Notes: generated by a model not told the origin, from the letters alone. A stretch of DNA of 64,000 nt from an uncultured Actinomycetes bacterium (GCA_903893745.1 CAITNF010000017.1:1-64000), one strand, 5' to 3'; counted from the stretch's first letter, positions 1 to 9,065 are shown. Made by a program: numbers and translations.

Positions 1-909
1 ATCAACCGACAATGAATTTGGTAGTTCTTGGACGGTTACGCCCACGGGCGGCGTGAAGGAAAACAGCGACGAATCAGATGTCCCAAATGACACTGAGTCA
101 AACGAAACTTGGAATGCTGGATTACTCTGTCCCACGGCATTAACCACTACGGCAAGTGGCACTCCAGTTGTACCGTCCACCGAGATCGTGACGGAAGAAA
201 TAAGTGTGGTGTCTGACTTGGGGGTCAACGTCAATTCGTAGGCTCCACGTCCAGCTACTAACGCGTTGCTGCCAATCGTCACCGTGGTGCTTGGGCCTAT
301 TTGGTTCAAAAAGTAGTCAGCCACCGAGGCCGGTGACATCGCATCAAACGGGAGCTTTGACGAGTTCGCATTCCACAAGGACTGCAACTTCGCCTGCTCG
401 TTCGCTGCGTCGGCGGCACTGATGACGTAGTGAAGCGCAGTCTGCTGGGTTGCGTCGTAGAACCAAGCATCCGACCCGTTGACGATGAAGTCACGTTCCG
501 ACAATTGGTCAAGCATCTGTACCCGGATCATTGAGGGGCTGTTGTAGTACACATTCGCCTGTTGAGTACCGGTGAGCAGTCCAAGCGCGGTTGCCAAGTT
601 GCCTGGGGCGGAAGCCTTCGGAATGAAATCTGACATTCCTTTCGGCAAGGTTTTTTTCATCTGGTCAACCGTTGCCTGCGAAATATTAGGTAGAAGATTT
701 ACGGCCGGAAGTCCAAGATTGGCGATTTTCGTGACTGTTCCAGAGAGCGCGATATTTGGGTCTTTGTTAATGAACTGGAGAATCTGTGATGGAGTTTTGA
801 CCGGAAGGGCTACGCCGGCACTAGCCGACACCGAAACTCCAATTACGGATCCGGCCACCAGGAGGGGTGCCACAATTGCTGGAATCCAACGAACGGCGCT
901 GCGCTTCAT
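1..909 (-). CDS. Secreted LolA-like / DUF2092-type protein, C-terminus cut by window edge
   Basis: The reading frame is open on the minus strand from an ATG at 909 to the left edge (303 codons, no stop seen). AGGACAGGG lies just upstream of the ATG. Residues 1-32 form a Sec signal: two basic residues, a hydrophobic stretch, then SASA before the mature GVALP. The body (ILQFINKDPN..., a 'VNGSDAWFYD' segment near residue 145, alternating beta strands) resembles actinobacterial secreted proteins of the LolA / MucB-RseB N-terminal fold, where an equivalent 'RNGRDVWLW' segment occurs. Their function in this phylum is poorly known. There is no lipobox, so it is probably exported rather than lipid-anchored. 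Family assignment is from pattern memory only. Confidence 0.7.
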   Translation of the reverse strand, partial: MKRSAVRWIPAIVAPLLVAGSVIGVSVSASAGVALPVKTPSQILQFINKDPNIALSGTVTKIANLGLPAVNLLPNISQATVDQMKKTLPKGMSDFIPKASAPGNLATALGLLTGTQQANVYYNSPSMIRVQMLDQLSERDFIVNGSDAWFYDATQQTALHYVISAADAANEQAKLQSLWNANSSKLPFDAMSPASVADYFLNQIGPSTTVTIGSNALVAGRGAYELTLTPKSDTTLISSVTISVDGTTGVPLAVVVNAVGQSNPAFQVSFDSVSFGTSDSSLFSFTPPVGVTVQELPNSLSVD

Positions 910-1482
910 AAAACCCTGTCCTGTTTAGTCGATTAGTTTTCTTGAACCTCAGCAATTCTAAATTGCGAACTGCACGGTTAAAGCATAGGGCTCCACTCCG
1001 AAATTGATCCCTAGTGCAGGCGTTCCGACGCGGGCTCGGACTGAACTAAAATTAAAAGGCGAATGCAGTTTTCTCTGGTATGTAAAATCACAAGATTTAC
1101 TTGCGTACCGTCTCGTAATTGGCCTTGCCTCGGACCTCTAAATGGGTTTTGAAAGCCTGAGAAGGCAGTGGGCGACTTGCGTTAAAACGACTAGCCGCCC
1201 GGGACTGAGGCGCCGTCATACTCATCGACGAAAGTAGTGAGATGTCCGATCGGATGCGTCACGACCAGGTCGGCCGATGGGTCGTCCGAAATCGCACTAG
1301 ATCTCTATAACGCCCTCAAGACTTGGCGACTCGAACAGTCGAGAGCGAAGGCCGACCGGTACGGCGGTCAGATTTTGGCGATTATTGGAGATGACGGAAA
1401 ATACCGGAACGAATGAATATGCGCAATCCGCTTGGTCGTACAAAGGGAGTGGGGATTGCTTCAGGCCATTTACACGTGGTGG
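910..1482. other. Non-coding stretch with one short coding-like remnant
   Basis: No convincing gene. The first ~150 bases are AT-richer and probably hold the promoter of the LolA-like gene on the minus strand. A plus-strand frame ending at the TGA at 1414-1416 reads DLYNALKTWRLEQSRAKAD from 1300, which has the look of a helical protein end but has no start codon, no ribosome site and no recognisable partner. It may be a decayed gene end or chance. Confidence 0.35.
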
Positions 1483-2301
1483 TTAGTTGCGCCTACCTCG
1501 AGGGCCGCCTCGATCGTCCGCCACGGAACTCCTGATCGCTGGGAGCGTTGCAACTGGAACGTCAGAAGCACTCAATTCTTTCAATGCTCGGCGTCTCGCG
1601 TCTTCCAGCCCATCGATGTGTAACTGAAAAGAATCTTTTGCCTTCTCCGGATTGCCTTCGGCAATTGCCTCGAAAATTGCCTGATGTTGAGCAGTAATCT
1701 GCTGCCGATCAAGAAGATCAGCAAAGACCGTATTAGTTGCGGGCCGGCTCAGATGTATCGACATCATTGCAAGTTCAAGAATTTGGTTCTTTGCGGCTTT
1801 GGAAATCGCCGTATGAAATTCCAGGTCCAGGTCGAGCCAGTCAGCGATGGTCATAGCTGAATCTCTGGAAAGTTCCACGGCATTCTTAATAGCCGCAAGA
1901 TCTTCTTCCGTACGTCGTCGTGCCGCAAGATCGACGCAGTGCATTTCGAGAACCCATCGGGCCTCGTCTACTTCCAGCAACGAGACATTCCCTGAATGAA
2001 ACCACAATCGAATTGAGTCGCTAAGTTGCTCGGCAATCATGTCAGCGTCAGGCACAGCCACGAAGTTTCCGCCGTTGGTGCCTCTAGAGGAGATCACTAA
2101 ACCGGTCGCTGACAAGAGCTTCAAACCTTCACGCGCCGTCGAGCGTGCTACCTCGAATGTGTCGGCCAATTCCTGTTCCGTGGGTAGTTGTTCACCCGGC
2201 TTCCAGACTCCATTGGCAATTGCGCTTCTGAGTTGTTTGGCAATCTGACCCGATGCGTCCTTGCGTCCGAGTTGTTCAGGCTTGAATAAGGGTTCAATCA
2301 T
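1483..2301 (-). CDS. GntR-family transcriptional regulator, FadR/FCD type
   Basis: 272 residues from the ATG at 2301, chosen because GGGAGG sits 7 bases upstream (2309-2314); a TTG seven codons earlier would put that site inside the gene. An N-terminal winged helix-turn-helix (about 15-80, with PGEQLPTEQELA and the recognition segment VARSTAREGLKLL) is followed by an all-helical FCD ligand domain with D/H metal-type residues (LDLEFHTAI, QHQAIFEAI, LHI). FadR-subfamily GntR proteins are usually repressors released by small carboxylates or sugar acids. It is divergent from the sugar-type ABC importer and amidase genes, so it most likely controls that operon and itself. The C-terminal ~25 residues are low-complexity and charged. 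Confidence 0.85.
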   Translation of the reverse strand: MIEPLFKPEQLGRKDASGQIAKQLRSAIANGVWKPGEQLPTEQELADTFEVARSTAREGLKLLSATGLVISSRGTNGGNFVAVPDADMIAEQLSDSIRLWFHSGNVSLLEVDEARWVLEMHCVDLAARRRTEEDLAAIKNAVELSRDSAMTIADWLDLDLEFHTAISKAAKNQILELAMMSIHLSRPATNTVFADLLDRQQITAQHQAIFEAIAEGNPEKAKDSFQLHIDGLEDARRRALKELSASDVPVATLPAIRSSVADDRGGPRGRRN

Positions 2302-2412
2302 CGAACTGCCTCCCGGCCCCAACTTAACGATTTTCTTTTGCTATCTGAAGACTAGTTCACTTGAAACCCAATGTTCTAAGTTTAAACTCCAAAACTGGAT
2401 GTTCGAAGACTG

Positions 2413-2425
2413 ATGTAGTAGACAT
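2413..2425. promoter_or_regulatory. Possible GntR operator in the divergent intergenic region
   Basis: ATGT-AGTAG-ACAT is a short perfect inverted repeat with a TGTnnnnnACA core, the size and shape of many FadR-subfamily GntR sites. It lies between the regulator gene (start 2301) and the importer gene (start 2492). Only one short site is visible, so the call is weak. Confidence 0.3.
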
Positions 2426-2491
2426 TTCTGCTGTGGCGAACTAGCGCCGCCGAACAGGGGGAAATAAGTGACGAGAATTCTCAGGGAAGTA

Positions 2492-3559
2492 ATGAAGCTT
2501 CGAGCGATCGCGATTGTTGCTGTGGTTGCAACGACGCTATCGACAGGCGCGATGATGACACCATTGTCCGCGGGCGCGGGAGCGGCTACCAAGGCTTCTA
2601 GCCCGATGGCCACGACGCTCGCCTATCTAAACAAGGGGCTGCCAAATCTCCATCGAAAGTCAATTGCCTACCTGGCCGAGTGTGTGACGGAGAACGCCTA
2701 CTGCCAGGCCCGACTGAAGGGTGCGCAGAAAATTGCCCGAAAGGCAAATGCGAAGCTCGCGGTATTTGATGCCGGTTTCACAACAGCAACCCAACTATCA
2801 CAGGTGCAAGATGCCGTCCAAAAGGGATACAGCGGGTACATCTTGTCCCCGGTAGCAAGCGCTACCGGCTGCTCTGACCTCAGGCTCTTGCAAGCAACCG
2901 GGAAGCCAGTGGCGACGATCAACAGTCCGATGTGCGGAAATGCCGACTACACGCAAGGGACTGCCGGCTTCGTTGGAATGCAGACTCAAACTTACTTTAC
3001 GCAGCACGTGGAAAATGCATTTGCATCGTGCACGACCACCTGCGAGGCCGTTGCCGTCGGTGGATATGTCGGAAGTGACTTGTTCACCCGCTGGGAAAGC
3101 GCAATCAAGACTGCCGAAGCCAAGTACCCGAACGTCACAGTCGTTTCGGATCAGCCGGGCAACTTCACCGCGAGTGATGCTTTGACTGTCGTGCAGGATG
3201 CCCTCAGTAGTCACCCGAACGTCAGCATCGTGGTGTCGTCATGGGATGACATGACAAGGGGAGTTGCACAAGCTGTTACTGCAGCGGGCAAACGACCTGG
3301 CACGGACGTCAGAATCTACAGCGTCGGTGGCACTATCTACGGAATTCAGCAAGTTAAGAGCGGTGCTTGGAGTGAGACCAGCGTTCTGCTCCCAGTTGAG
3401 GAATCTGCGTACGGCGTCGTTCAGTTGGTGCGAGCGATTGCTGCGCACAAGAGTACGCCTGGCTTTACCTACCTCGCCAAAGCCCCTGCAGTGACCAAGG
3501 GTCCGGGATCAATTATCATCACTGCTTCGAACGCAGCCAAGTTCAAGCCTGAGTACTAA
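2492..3559 (+). CDS. Sugar-type ABC transporter periplasmic-binding protein (Peripla_BP_4 family)
   Basis: About 355 residues from the ATG at 2492 (AGGGA five to nine bases upstream; a GTG at 2468 with GGGGGA upstream is also possible and would add eight residues). A Sec signal peptide (MKLRAIAIVAVVATTLSTGA) is followed by an RbsB-like fold: repeated alpha/beta units, a Cys-rich segment (ECVTENAYCQARL) and DDMTRGVAQAV in the hinge half. No lipobox cysteine is obvious. This class captures ribose, other pentoses, sugar alcohols or, less often, cyclic or amide compounds outside the membrane. It is the first gene of an apparent operon with the ATPase (3 bases downstream), permease, amidase and pxpA. 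The ligand cannot be read from sequence; the downstream enzymes hint at a nitrogen-containing ligand. Confidence 0.85.
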   Translation: MKLRAIAIVAVVATTLSTGAMMTPLSAGAGAATKASSPMATTLAYLNKGLPNLHRKSIAYLAECVTENAYCQARLKGAQKIARKANAKLAVFDAGFTTATQLSQVQDAVQKGYSGYILSPVASATGCSDLRLLQATGKPVATINSPMCGNADYTQGTAGFVGMQTQTYFTQHVENAFASCTTTCEAVAVGGYVGSDLFTRWESAIKTAEAKYPNVTVVSDQPGNFTASDALTVVQDALSSHPNVSIVVSSWDDMTRGVAQAVTAAGKRPGTDVRIYSVGGTIYGIQQVKSGAWSETSVLLPVEESAYGVVQLVRAIAAHKSTPGFTYLAKAPAVTKGPGSIIITASNAAKFKPEY

Positions 3560-3562
3560 TTC

Positions 3563-5104
3563 ATGACCGTCAGTGCGCGAACGCCGGAATTCGCACTTCG
3601 CATTAGAAGCATGTCGAAGACCTATCCCGGCGTTCGCGCACTTGACGGTGTGACCTTGGACGTCATGGCGTCCCAGGTTCACGGAGTTGTGGGCGAGAAC
3701 GGCGCGGGTAAGTCCACGCTGATGAAGATGGTGTCGGGAGCCATTCGTTATGACTCGGGGAGTCTCGAAGTTTTCGGCACGCCCTTGCCGGGAGGAGAAC
3801 CACATAGAGCGGCCGACGCAGGCGTGGCAATGGTGTACCAGGAACTGACGGTGGTTCCGGAAATGTCGGCATTGGGGAATGTGCTGCTGGGACGCCTTCC
3901 GTCGCGAGCGGGCGTTGTCTGGCGCCAGAAGGCTCACGCCGACTTCGACAACGCTGCAAAGTCCCTAGGGTTTTCCATTGATCCGGACTGCCGTGCGGGC
4001 GACCTTTCGACCGCGGAGCAACAACTTCTTGAAATCATGCGCGCGCTGTCGAGTCAACGCAAATTGATAATTCTTGACGAACCCACTGCATCTCTGGGAC
4101 CGGAAGATGTTCGTCGGCTCCATTCCGTCATCGACAATTTGCGAAGCCGAGGCAGCACCTTCATGTACATCTCCCATGATCTTGGGGCAGTTCTGGAGAT
4201 TTGTGATGTGGTCACGGTGATGCGCGAAGGACGAATTGTCGAGACTCGTCCGGCCAAAGAGTGGAGCCGGAGTGATCTGATTCACGCGATGCTGGGTAGT
4301 CACTCACTCGCTGCAACCACACCGAGGCAAGGTTCAACTGATATCGGTGAGCCGTTGTTCGCGATTGAGGGGCTCCGAGCACCCGGGGTAGATGTGCCGA
4401 GTCTCCTACTTTGGCCTGGGGAAATTGTCGGACTCGCGGGACTGGTTGGGTCGGGGCGAACAAGATTGCTGCGCACAATTGCCGGTCTGAACATGGCATC
4501 GACCGGAACTCTGTTGGTTCGCGGTCAACGGGTGAAGTGGCCTCGAACGGCGCGCCAAGCGGTGAAGTACGGAATTGCGTTGGCTCCGGAAGATCGAAAA
4601 TTGCAAGGTTTGGTGTTGAACCAGTCTGCTGCATGGAATGTCGCGCTGGGACAGTTCAAGAGAGGTGGCGGCGGCTATTTCGTGTCCTCGAAGCGCTTCA
4701 TTTCCTGGGCTACCAGTTTCACCTCGCGGCTGGGATTACGAATTGAAAGGTTGGGGAGGCAAGTCGGCACTCTCTCAGGTGGTAACCAGCAGAAAGTAAT
4801 CCTCAGCCGTTTGCTGGCACGAGGCGTGGACGGCCTCTTGCTTGATGAACCCACACGAGGGATTGACGTTGGTGCCAAATCACAGGTTTTCGAAACACTT
4901 CGAGAATTGGCAAATCGTGGAAGTGCCATTCTCTGGACCAGCAGTGAACTGGACGAAGTGGTAGCTAATAGCGATCGCATCATCGTTATTGCGGGTGGTC
5001 GTGTTGTGGCGGAATTGCCCAAAGGTTCCACGGTCCGTGATGTATTGGAGCACTCTTTTACCGGAGTGGAAGGCGAACGCCAGAAAGTAGAGGCTGGCGC
5101 GTGA
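3563..5104 (+). CDS. Sugar-type ABC transporter ATP-binding protein with two nucleotide-binding domains (RbsA-like)
   Basis: 513 residues, the normal length for tandem-ATPase RbsA/XylG/MglA proteins. The first domain has Walker A GENGAGKST (about residues 45-53), a LSTAEQQ signature and Walker B LIILDEPTASL; the second has a degenerate Walker A (GLVGSGRTR), the signature LSGGNQQK and Walker B GLLLDEPTRGIDVGA, as is usual for this class. It energises uptake through the next gene's permease. It follows the binding protein by 3 bases and overlaps the permease gene by 4 bases. Confidence 0.93.
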   Translation: MTVSARTPEFALRIRSMSKTYPGVRALDGVTLDVMASQVHGVVGENGAGKSTLMKMVSGAIRYDSGSLEVFGTPLPGGEPHRAADAGVAMVYQELTVVPEMSALGNVLLGRLPSRAGVVWRQKAHADFDNAAKSLGFSIDPDCRAGDLSTAEQQLLEIMRALSSQRKLIILDEPTASLGPEDVRRLHSVIDNLRSRGSTFMYISHDLGAVLEICDVVTVMREGRIVETRPAKEWSRSDLIHAMLGSHSLAATTPRQGSTDIGEPLFAIEGLRAPGVDVPSLLLWPGEIVGLAGLVGSGRTRLLRTIAGLNMASTGTLLVRGQRVKWPRTARQAVKYGIALAPEDRKLQGLVLNQSAAWNVALGQFKRGGGGYFVSSKRFISWATSFTSRLGLRIERLGRQVGTLSGGNQQKVILSRLLARGVDGLLLDEPTRGIDVGAKSQVFETLRELANRGSAILWTSSELDEVVANSDRIIVIAGGRVVAELPKGSTVRDVLEHSFTGVEGERQKVEAGA

Positions 5105-6138
5105 ACATTCAGGAATTCCTACTTCGCAATATCAAGATTGCGACCAGAGCTTTCAGTTCAGTTGGTGCCTTCGTTGCCTTGGTACTGCTAATTGTGGGAG
5201 TAACGATTGCTCAGCCACATTTTCTTGTGTACGGCAACATCATGAACATTCTCAGTCAATGGGCCCCAGTTGGTGTCATGGGCATCGGCATGACCTTCGT
5301 GGTCATTATCGGCGGATTTGATCTCTCGGTTGGTTCAATCTATGCACTCTGCGCAGTGACTTCGGCCGCAATTGGTCAGTCCCAATCTCCTGTCATTGCT
5401 TACGTGGTCGCCATAGCGGTGGGTTTTGTGGCAGGAACTCTTAATGGTCTAATTGTCACCTGGTTGCGGGTGAATCCCTTCATCGCAACGCTCGGAAGTT
5501 CGTTAGCGATTTCCGGCGTCACCCTGATCCTTACGGGTAATGCCGCCATTGTGGTCAACAATCCTTCGTTTGGAATCCTTGGCGCCAATCGACTGGGAGG
5601 TTTTCCGTATTCGGGGATGCTCATGATTGCGCTCTTCGTGATTCTCGGCTTGATATTGGCCTTCACTCCCTATGGTCAATCTATTTATGCGGTCGGTGGC
5701 AATGCCGACGCGAGTCGCCTCGCGGGTATTCGGACCTTCTTCGTCACCGGAAGCAGTTATGCAATTTCGGGCCTTTGTGCGGGAATAGCGGGGTGCGTAA
5801 CGGCATCGCAACTCAGTTCCGCCCAGGCCACGATTGACCCCAATCTGGTGTTCAACGTGTTGACCGTAGTGGTGTTGGGGGGCACTGTACTGGGAGGTGG
5901 TCGCGGTGCTGTATGGCGTACGGCAATCGGAGTAGGGATCCTCGCGACACTTCATAATGGTTTCAACCTGCTCAACATCAATGCCTACTACCAGAACATC
6001 ATTCAAGGATTCGTGATTGTTGCGGCGTCGGCGAGTGTTGACTGGAGCCGCTTCTTGATTGTCAGGTCCGCGAATCCGTTGAACGTGCCGGGACCCGAAG
6101 ATCAACTTTTTGGAAATCAAGATAATAAAGGAGAATGA
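5101..6138 (+). CDS. Sugar-type ABC transporter permease (RbsC-like, BPD_transp_2)
   Basis: 345 residues starting at a GTG that overlaps the preceding stop (GTGA). Eight to ten hydrophobic segments are visible, with the family landmarks GGFDLSVGS near residue 80 and VLGGTVLGGGRG near 270. Such proteins form the homodimeric membrane channel of ribose-type importers. The C-terminus is short and polar. Translation is evidently coupled to the ATPase gene. Confidence 0.93.
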   Translation: MNIQEFLLRNIKIATRAFSSVGAFVALVLLIVGVTIAQPHFLVYGNIMNILSQWAPVGVMGIGMTFVVIIGGFDLSVGSIYALCAVTSAAIGQSQSPVIAYVVAIAVGFVAGTLNGLIVTWLRVNPFIATLGSSLAISGVTLILTGNAAIVVNNPSFGILGANRLGGFPYSGMLMIALFVILGLILAFTPYGQSIYAVGGNADASRLAGIRTFFVTGSSYAISGLCAGIAGCVTASQLSSAQATIDPNLVFNVLTVVVLGGTVLGGGRGAVWRTAIGVGILATLHNGFNLLNINAYYQNIIQGFVIVAASASVDWSRFLIVRSANPLNVPGPEDQLFGNQDNKGE

Positions 6139-6139
6139 A

Positions 6140-7633
6140 ATGACTTTACCTACCTCGATTGAGGAACTCACAATTAATGAAGTGCATGCCGGATATCAGT
6201 CGAAGAAGTTCACTGCGCGTGAGTTGGTTCAGGCATATCTGGACCGTATTCAATCAATTGACAAGTCTGGTCCGACACTGAATTCCGTTATTTCCGTTTC
6301 GGCGAAGGCACTCGATGAAGCGGATCGTCTCGACAAGTACCTCGCCGACAACGGACGGCTCGTTGGCCCGCTTCACGGAGTTCCGGTTCTTCTGAAAGAT
6401 CAGATTGAGACCTCTGACGTACCGACTTCATTTGGAAGCAGTGCGTCAGGTGACTACCTACCGAAGAATGATGCCACCGCTGTAGCGCGGCTGAAGGATG
6501 CCGGAGCCATCATTCTTGGAAAGACTACGATGCCGGACTTTGCAACATCGTGGTTCTCGACTTCGTCCAAGAGTGGCACTACCAAGAACCCCTACAATCT
6601 TGATCACGACACGGGCGGGTCGAGCAGTGGCACAGCCGCCGCGATTGCCGCAAATCTCGCGCTCGTTGGCGTAGGCGAAGATACTGGCGGATCAATTCGC
6701 CTTCCGTCGTCATTCTGCAACCTGGTCGGAGTTCGCGTCACCCCGGGTCTCATCAGTCGAACGGGAATGTCGTCATTGGTGACCCCACAAGACACCTCGG
6801 GTCCGATGACCCGAACGGTAACAGACGCTGCGATTCTGCTGGACGCCATGGTCGGCTACGACAGCGCTGACCCCTACACGTCCGCCTTCGTTGTCGGTGG
6901 TCGACAGGCGAGTTACGCCAATGCCCTCGATGGCGCCTCGCTCGCCGGGAGAAGAATTGGCGTATTGCGACAGGTCTTTGGTGAAAAAGATGATGTCGAC
7001 GGTCAGGCGGTCAACAGCGTTCTGGAGCAGACTCTGAAGAGCATGCAGTCCGCAGGTGCGGTCTTGGTTGACGTTGAGATTCCAGACCTAGATGACTTCG
7101 TGGCGTTCACGTCCCTCTACCTAACCCGTTCATTGCAGGACATGAATGCGTTCCTGGCGGCTCGGCCGGGTTTGGGCATTGAATCAATCGAGAAGCTGTA
7201 TGAAACTAAGCAGTACCACGAGAAGCTCGACCTGTTTGAGGCAATCGCCACGGGTCCCAAGGTGGCCGGCGAAGATCCCGAATACGCCAATCGACTGCTC
7301 GCCCAAACCGAATTTCAGCGGCTGGTGATTCGCATCATGGCAGAAAATGATGTTGAAGCGTTCGTGTTCCCCGATACGCGACTTCCCGCACCGTCGAACA
7401 AGGATGTCATGAACGATCGTTGGACGTGTCTTACGTACCCCACCAACACCGTCATCGCCTCACAGCTGTGGTTCCCGGCAGTTACTGTCCCAGTTGGTTT
7501 CACCGATACTGGTTTGCCAGTTGGCCTGGAGATCATGGGGATTCCCTATGGAGAGAAGGAGCTTCTGCGCACCGCTCGCGGGTTGGAGATTGCTACGAGC
7601 GGTCGGAAGGCTCCCTCGCTCGGAGCAAGTTGA
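6140..7633 (+). CDS. Amidase (amidase-signature family)
   Basis: 497 residues from the ATG at 6140, which has AAGGAG six to eleven bases upstream and begins one base after the permease stop; an upstream ATG at 6110 lies inside the permease gene. The signature region GGSSSGTAAA...DTGGSIRLPS (about residues 158-190) and the earlier lysine in LLKDQIET supply the Ser-cisSer-Lys triad, so the enzyme should hydrolyse a carboxamide or cyclic amide in the cytoplasm. The substrate is not predictable from family membership. Its position between a dedicated importer and pxpA suggests it opens or trims the imported compound. Confidence 0.9.
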   Translation: MTLPTSIEELTINEVHAGYQSKKFTARELVQAYLDRIQSIDKSGPTLNSVISVSAKALDEADRLDKYLADNGRLVGPLHGVPVLLKDQIETSDVPTSFGSSASGDYLPKNDATAVARLKDAGAIILGKTTMPDFATSWFSTSSKSGTTKNPYNLDHDTGGSSSGTAAAIAANLALVGVGEDTGGSIRLPSSFCNLVGVRVTPGLISRTGMSSLVTPQDTSGPMTRTVTDAAILLDAMVGYDSADPYTSAFVVGGRQASYANALDGASLAGRRIGVLRQVFGEKDDVDGQAVNSVLEQTLKSMQSAGAVLVDVEIPDLDDFVAFTSLYLTRSLQDMNAFLAARPGLGIESIEKLYETKQYHEKLDLFEAIATGPKVAGEDPEYANRLLAQTEFQRLVIRIMAENDVEAFVFPDTRLPAPSNKDVMNDRWTCLTYPTNTVIASQLWFPAVTVPVGFTDTGLPVGLEIMGIPYGEKELLRTARGLEIATSGRKAPSLGAS

Positions 7634-8367
7634 TGCGTCACGGCTCATTCAGCATCAACTCCGACATGGGAGAATCTATAGGTATTCACTCGTTTGGCAA
7701 TGACAACGAACTGTTGGACATCGTCGATACCGTGAACATCGCCTGTGGCATGCATGCCGGTGATCCGACCGCAATGTGGCAGACGGTCGAGCTGGCCATG
7801 AACGCAGGCGTGACTATTGGCGCCCATCCGGGTCTTCCTGATTTGGTGGGGTTCGGTCGAAGGGCCATGGTTCTGACTGCCGATGAGTTGCGTGACCTTG
7901 TCAGATATCAGGTGGGAGCACTCTGCGGATTCCTTGACGCCGCCGGAGCTGAATTGGACCATATAAAGCCCCATGGGGCGATGTTCGGGATGTTGGCGAC
8001 TGACGCGGAACTGATGAATGCCTTTTGCGACGTGGCAGTGCAATATGAAGTTCCTATCTACGGGTTGGCGAACACAGAGCACGAAGCAATTGCCAAATTA
8101 CGCGGCGTGCCTTTTATCTCCGAGTTCTATGTTGACTTGGATTACGACGACAGCGGAATGATTCGCGTGAACCGGCGAGGAGTAGCACAGGATATGGATC
8201 TGGTACGCACGCGTACGGAAAACGCACTACGGGGAACGACTACCTCGACAATGGGAAAGACCATTAAAGTCCGCGCAGAGTCTTTTTGCGTTCATTCAGA
8301 TCTGCCTCGCGCTCCCGAAGTTGCTCGTGAGGTTGCCAGCGTCTTGCAAGAATTCGTGGATGCATGA
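7633..8367 (+). CDS. pxpA: LamB/YcsF family protein, 5-oxoprolinase subunit A-like
   Basis: 244 residues; the ATG at 7633 shares one base with the amidase stop (TGATG), so the two are translationally coupled. The family hallmark blocks are all present: NSDMGES near the start, VNIACGMHAGDP, GAHPGLPDLVGFGRR and HIKPHGAMF. In well-studied bacteria PxpA works with the carboxyltransferase-like PxpB and PxpC in ATP-dependent opening of 5-oxoproline. Neither partner is present here, and the gene is paired with an amidase instead, so the substrate may be another lactam or the partners may lie elsewhere. A hairpin follows the gene. Confidence 0.88.
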   Translation: MRHGSFSINSDMGESIGIHSFGNDNELLDIVDTVNIACGMHAGDPTAMWQTVELAMNAGVTIGAHPGLPDLVGFGRRAMVLTADELRDLVRYQVGALCGFLDAAGAELDHIKPHGAMFGMLATDAELMNAFCDVAVQYEVPIYGLANTEHEAIAKLRGVPFISEFYVDLDYDDSGMIRVNRRGVAQDMDLVRTRTENALRGTTTSTMGKTIKVRAESFCVHSDLPRAPEVAREVASVLQEFVDA

Positions 8368-8369
8368 TC

Positions 8370-8407
8370 GATCAACTTGGTTTCTTGATCCTTCGCAGTT
8401 GATCAAG
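8370..8407 (+). terminator. Hairpin after the importer-amidase-pxpA operon
   Basis: GATCAACT (8370-8377) pairs with AGTTGATC (8397-8404), and an alternative CTTGATC/GATCAAG pairing overlaps it (8384-8407). It starts three bases after the pxpA stop. There is no T run, so it may be a weak terminator or only an RNA 3' end structure. Confidence 0.35.
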
Positions 8408-8500
8408 ATCGTCCAACTTTGAGTCTTGGGTAGGGCTCGTGGCTTAGGATTGGGGTCGAAATACGCGTGGAGCTTCAAGTGGAGAAAAGCGCGCAAGTCC

Positions 8501-8548
8501 GCCCTCGTAGCTCAGGGGATAGAGCAATGGTTTCTTAAACCGTGAGCG
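8501..8548 (+). pseudogene. 5' half of a tRNA gene, direct repeat of the tRNA-Arg at 22520
   Basis: 48 bases match the first 48 bases of the intact tRNA-Arg(CCT) at 22520-22567 with a single difference, C to T at 8535, which would turn the anticodon CCT into CTT. The match covers acceptor 5' strand, D arm, anticodon arm and variable loop and stops abruptly; the T arm and acceptor 3' strand are missing, so it cannot make a tRNA. From about 8545 the sequence instead reads as the middle of a CoA-transferase gene. This is a recombination junction, comparable to the leftover half of a tRNA attachment site. Confidence 0.85.
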
Positions 8549-8960
8549 TCCTACCCGGCGCCCCGTCCTTTGACTCCGCATCCTCTTTCGCGATGATTCG
8601 TAGAGGTCACGTGGACGTCGCGGTGCTCGGAGCGATGCAGGTATCGGCCATGGGCGATCTTGCTAACTGGATGGTTCCGGGAAAGATGGTCAAGAGAATG
8701 GGGGGAGCGATGGACCTGGTGCACGGAGCGAAGCGGGTGATCGTCTTGATAGAGCACGCGTCGAAGGACGGGAGTTTCAAGATCGTCAAGGAGTGCACTC
8801 TGCCACTCACGGGGAAAGCCTGCCTGTAGCGCATCATCACGGACCTTTGCGTCTTCGACATCGAGAATGGAGAATTCGAACTTTCGGGGTCATATCGTGC
8901 GATCACGCGCGACCCAAGCATCGTTGAATGGTCGTGCACGGCCTCTGACGGGTTATCTGA
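8545..8960 (+). pseudogene. Decayed 3-oxoacid CoA-transferase subunit B (scoB-like) fragment
   Basis: The frame reads [18 protein letters not shown], then [39 protein letters not shown] and [12 protein letters not shown], which is the C-terminal half of subunit B of succinyl-CoA/3-oxoacid CoA-transferases. A TAG stop at 8827 interrupts it, and after the stop the same frame continues with RIITDLCVFDIENGEFEL, again family-like, before drifting into unrelated sequence. The N-terminal half is missing: the gene begins exactly where the tRNA half ends. Subunit A is absent. In intact form the enzyme moves CoA between succinate and a 3-oxoacid in acid catabolism. Confidence 0.85.
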
Positions 8961-9065
8961 TATCCGGATATTCTTCTACAAAGTACGCCATTCACCGTAT
9001 TTGACACTGACCCACTTACCTTCTAACCTGCAAATGATTAGCAAATTGGCAGATTTACAGAATTT

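Noticed and set aside
1300-1416. LYNALKTWRLEQSRAKAD as an HRDC domain remnant of a helicase
   Set aside because: Only about 12 residues look HRDC-like, the following residues do not fit, and there is no start or neighbouring helicase sequence.
8549-8561. Resemblance of TCCTACCCGGCGC to the 3' end of the tRNA, suggesting a tRNA with an internal deletion
   Set aside because: The same bases read as the conserved scoB segment VLPGAP in frame with strong homology, so the scoB join explains them better.
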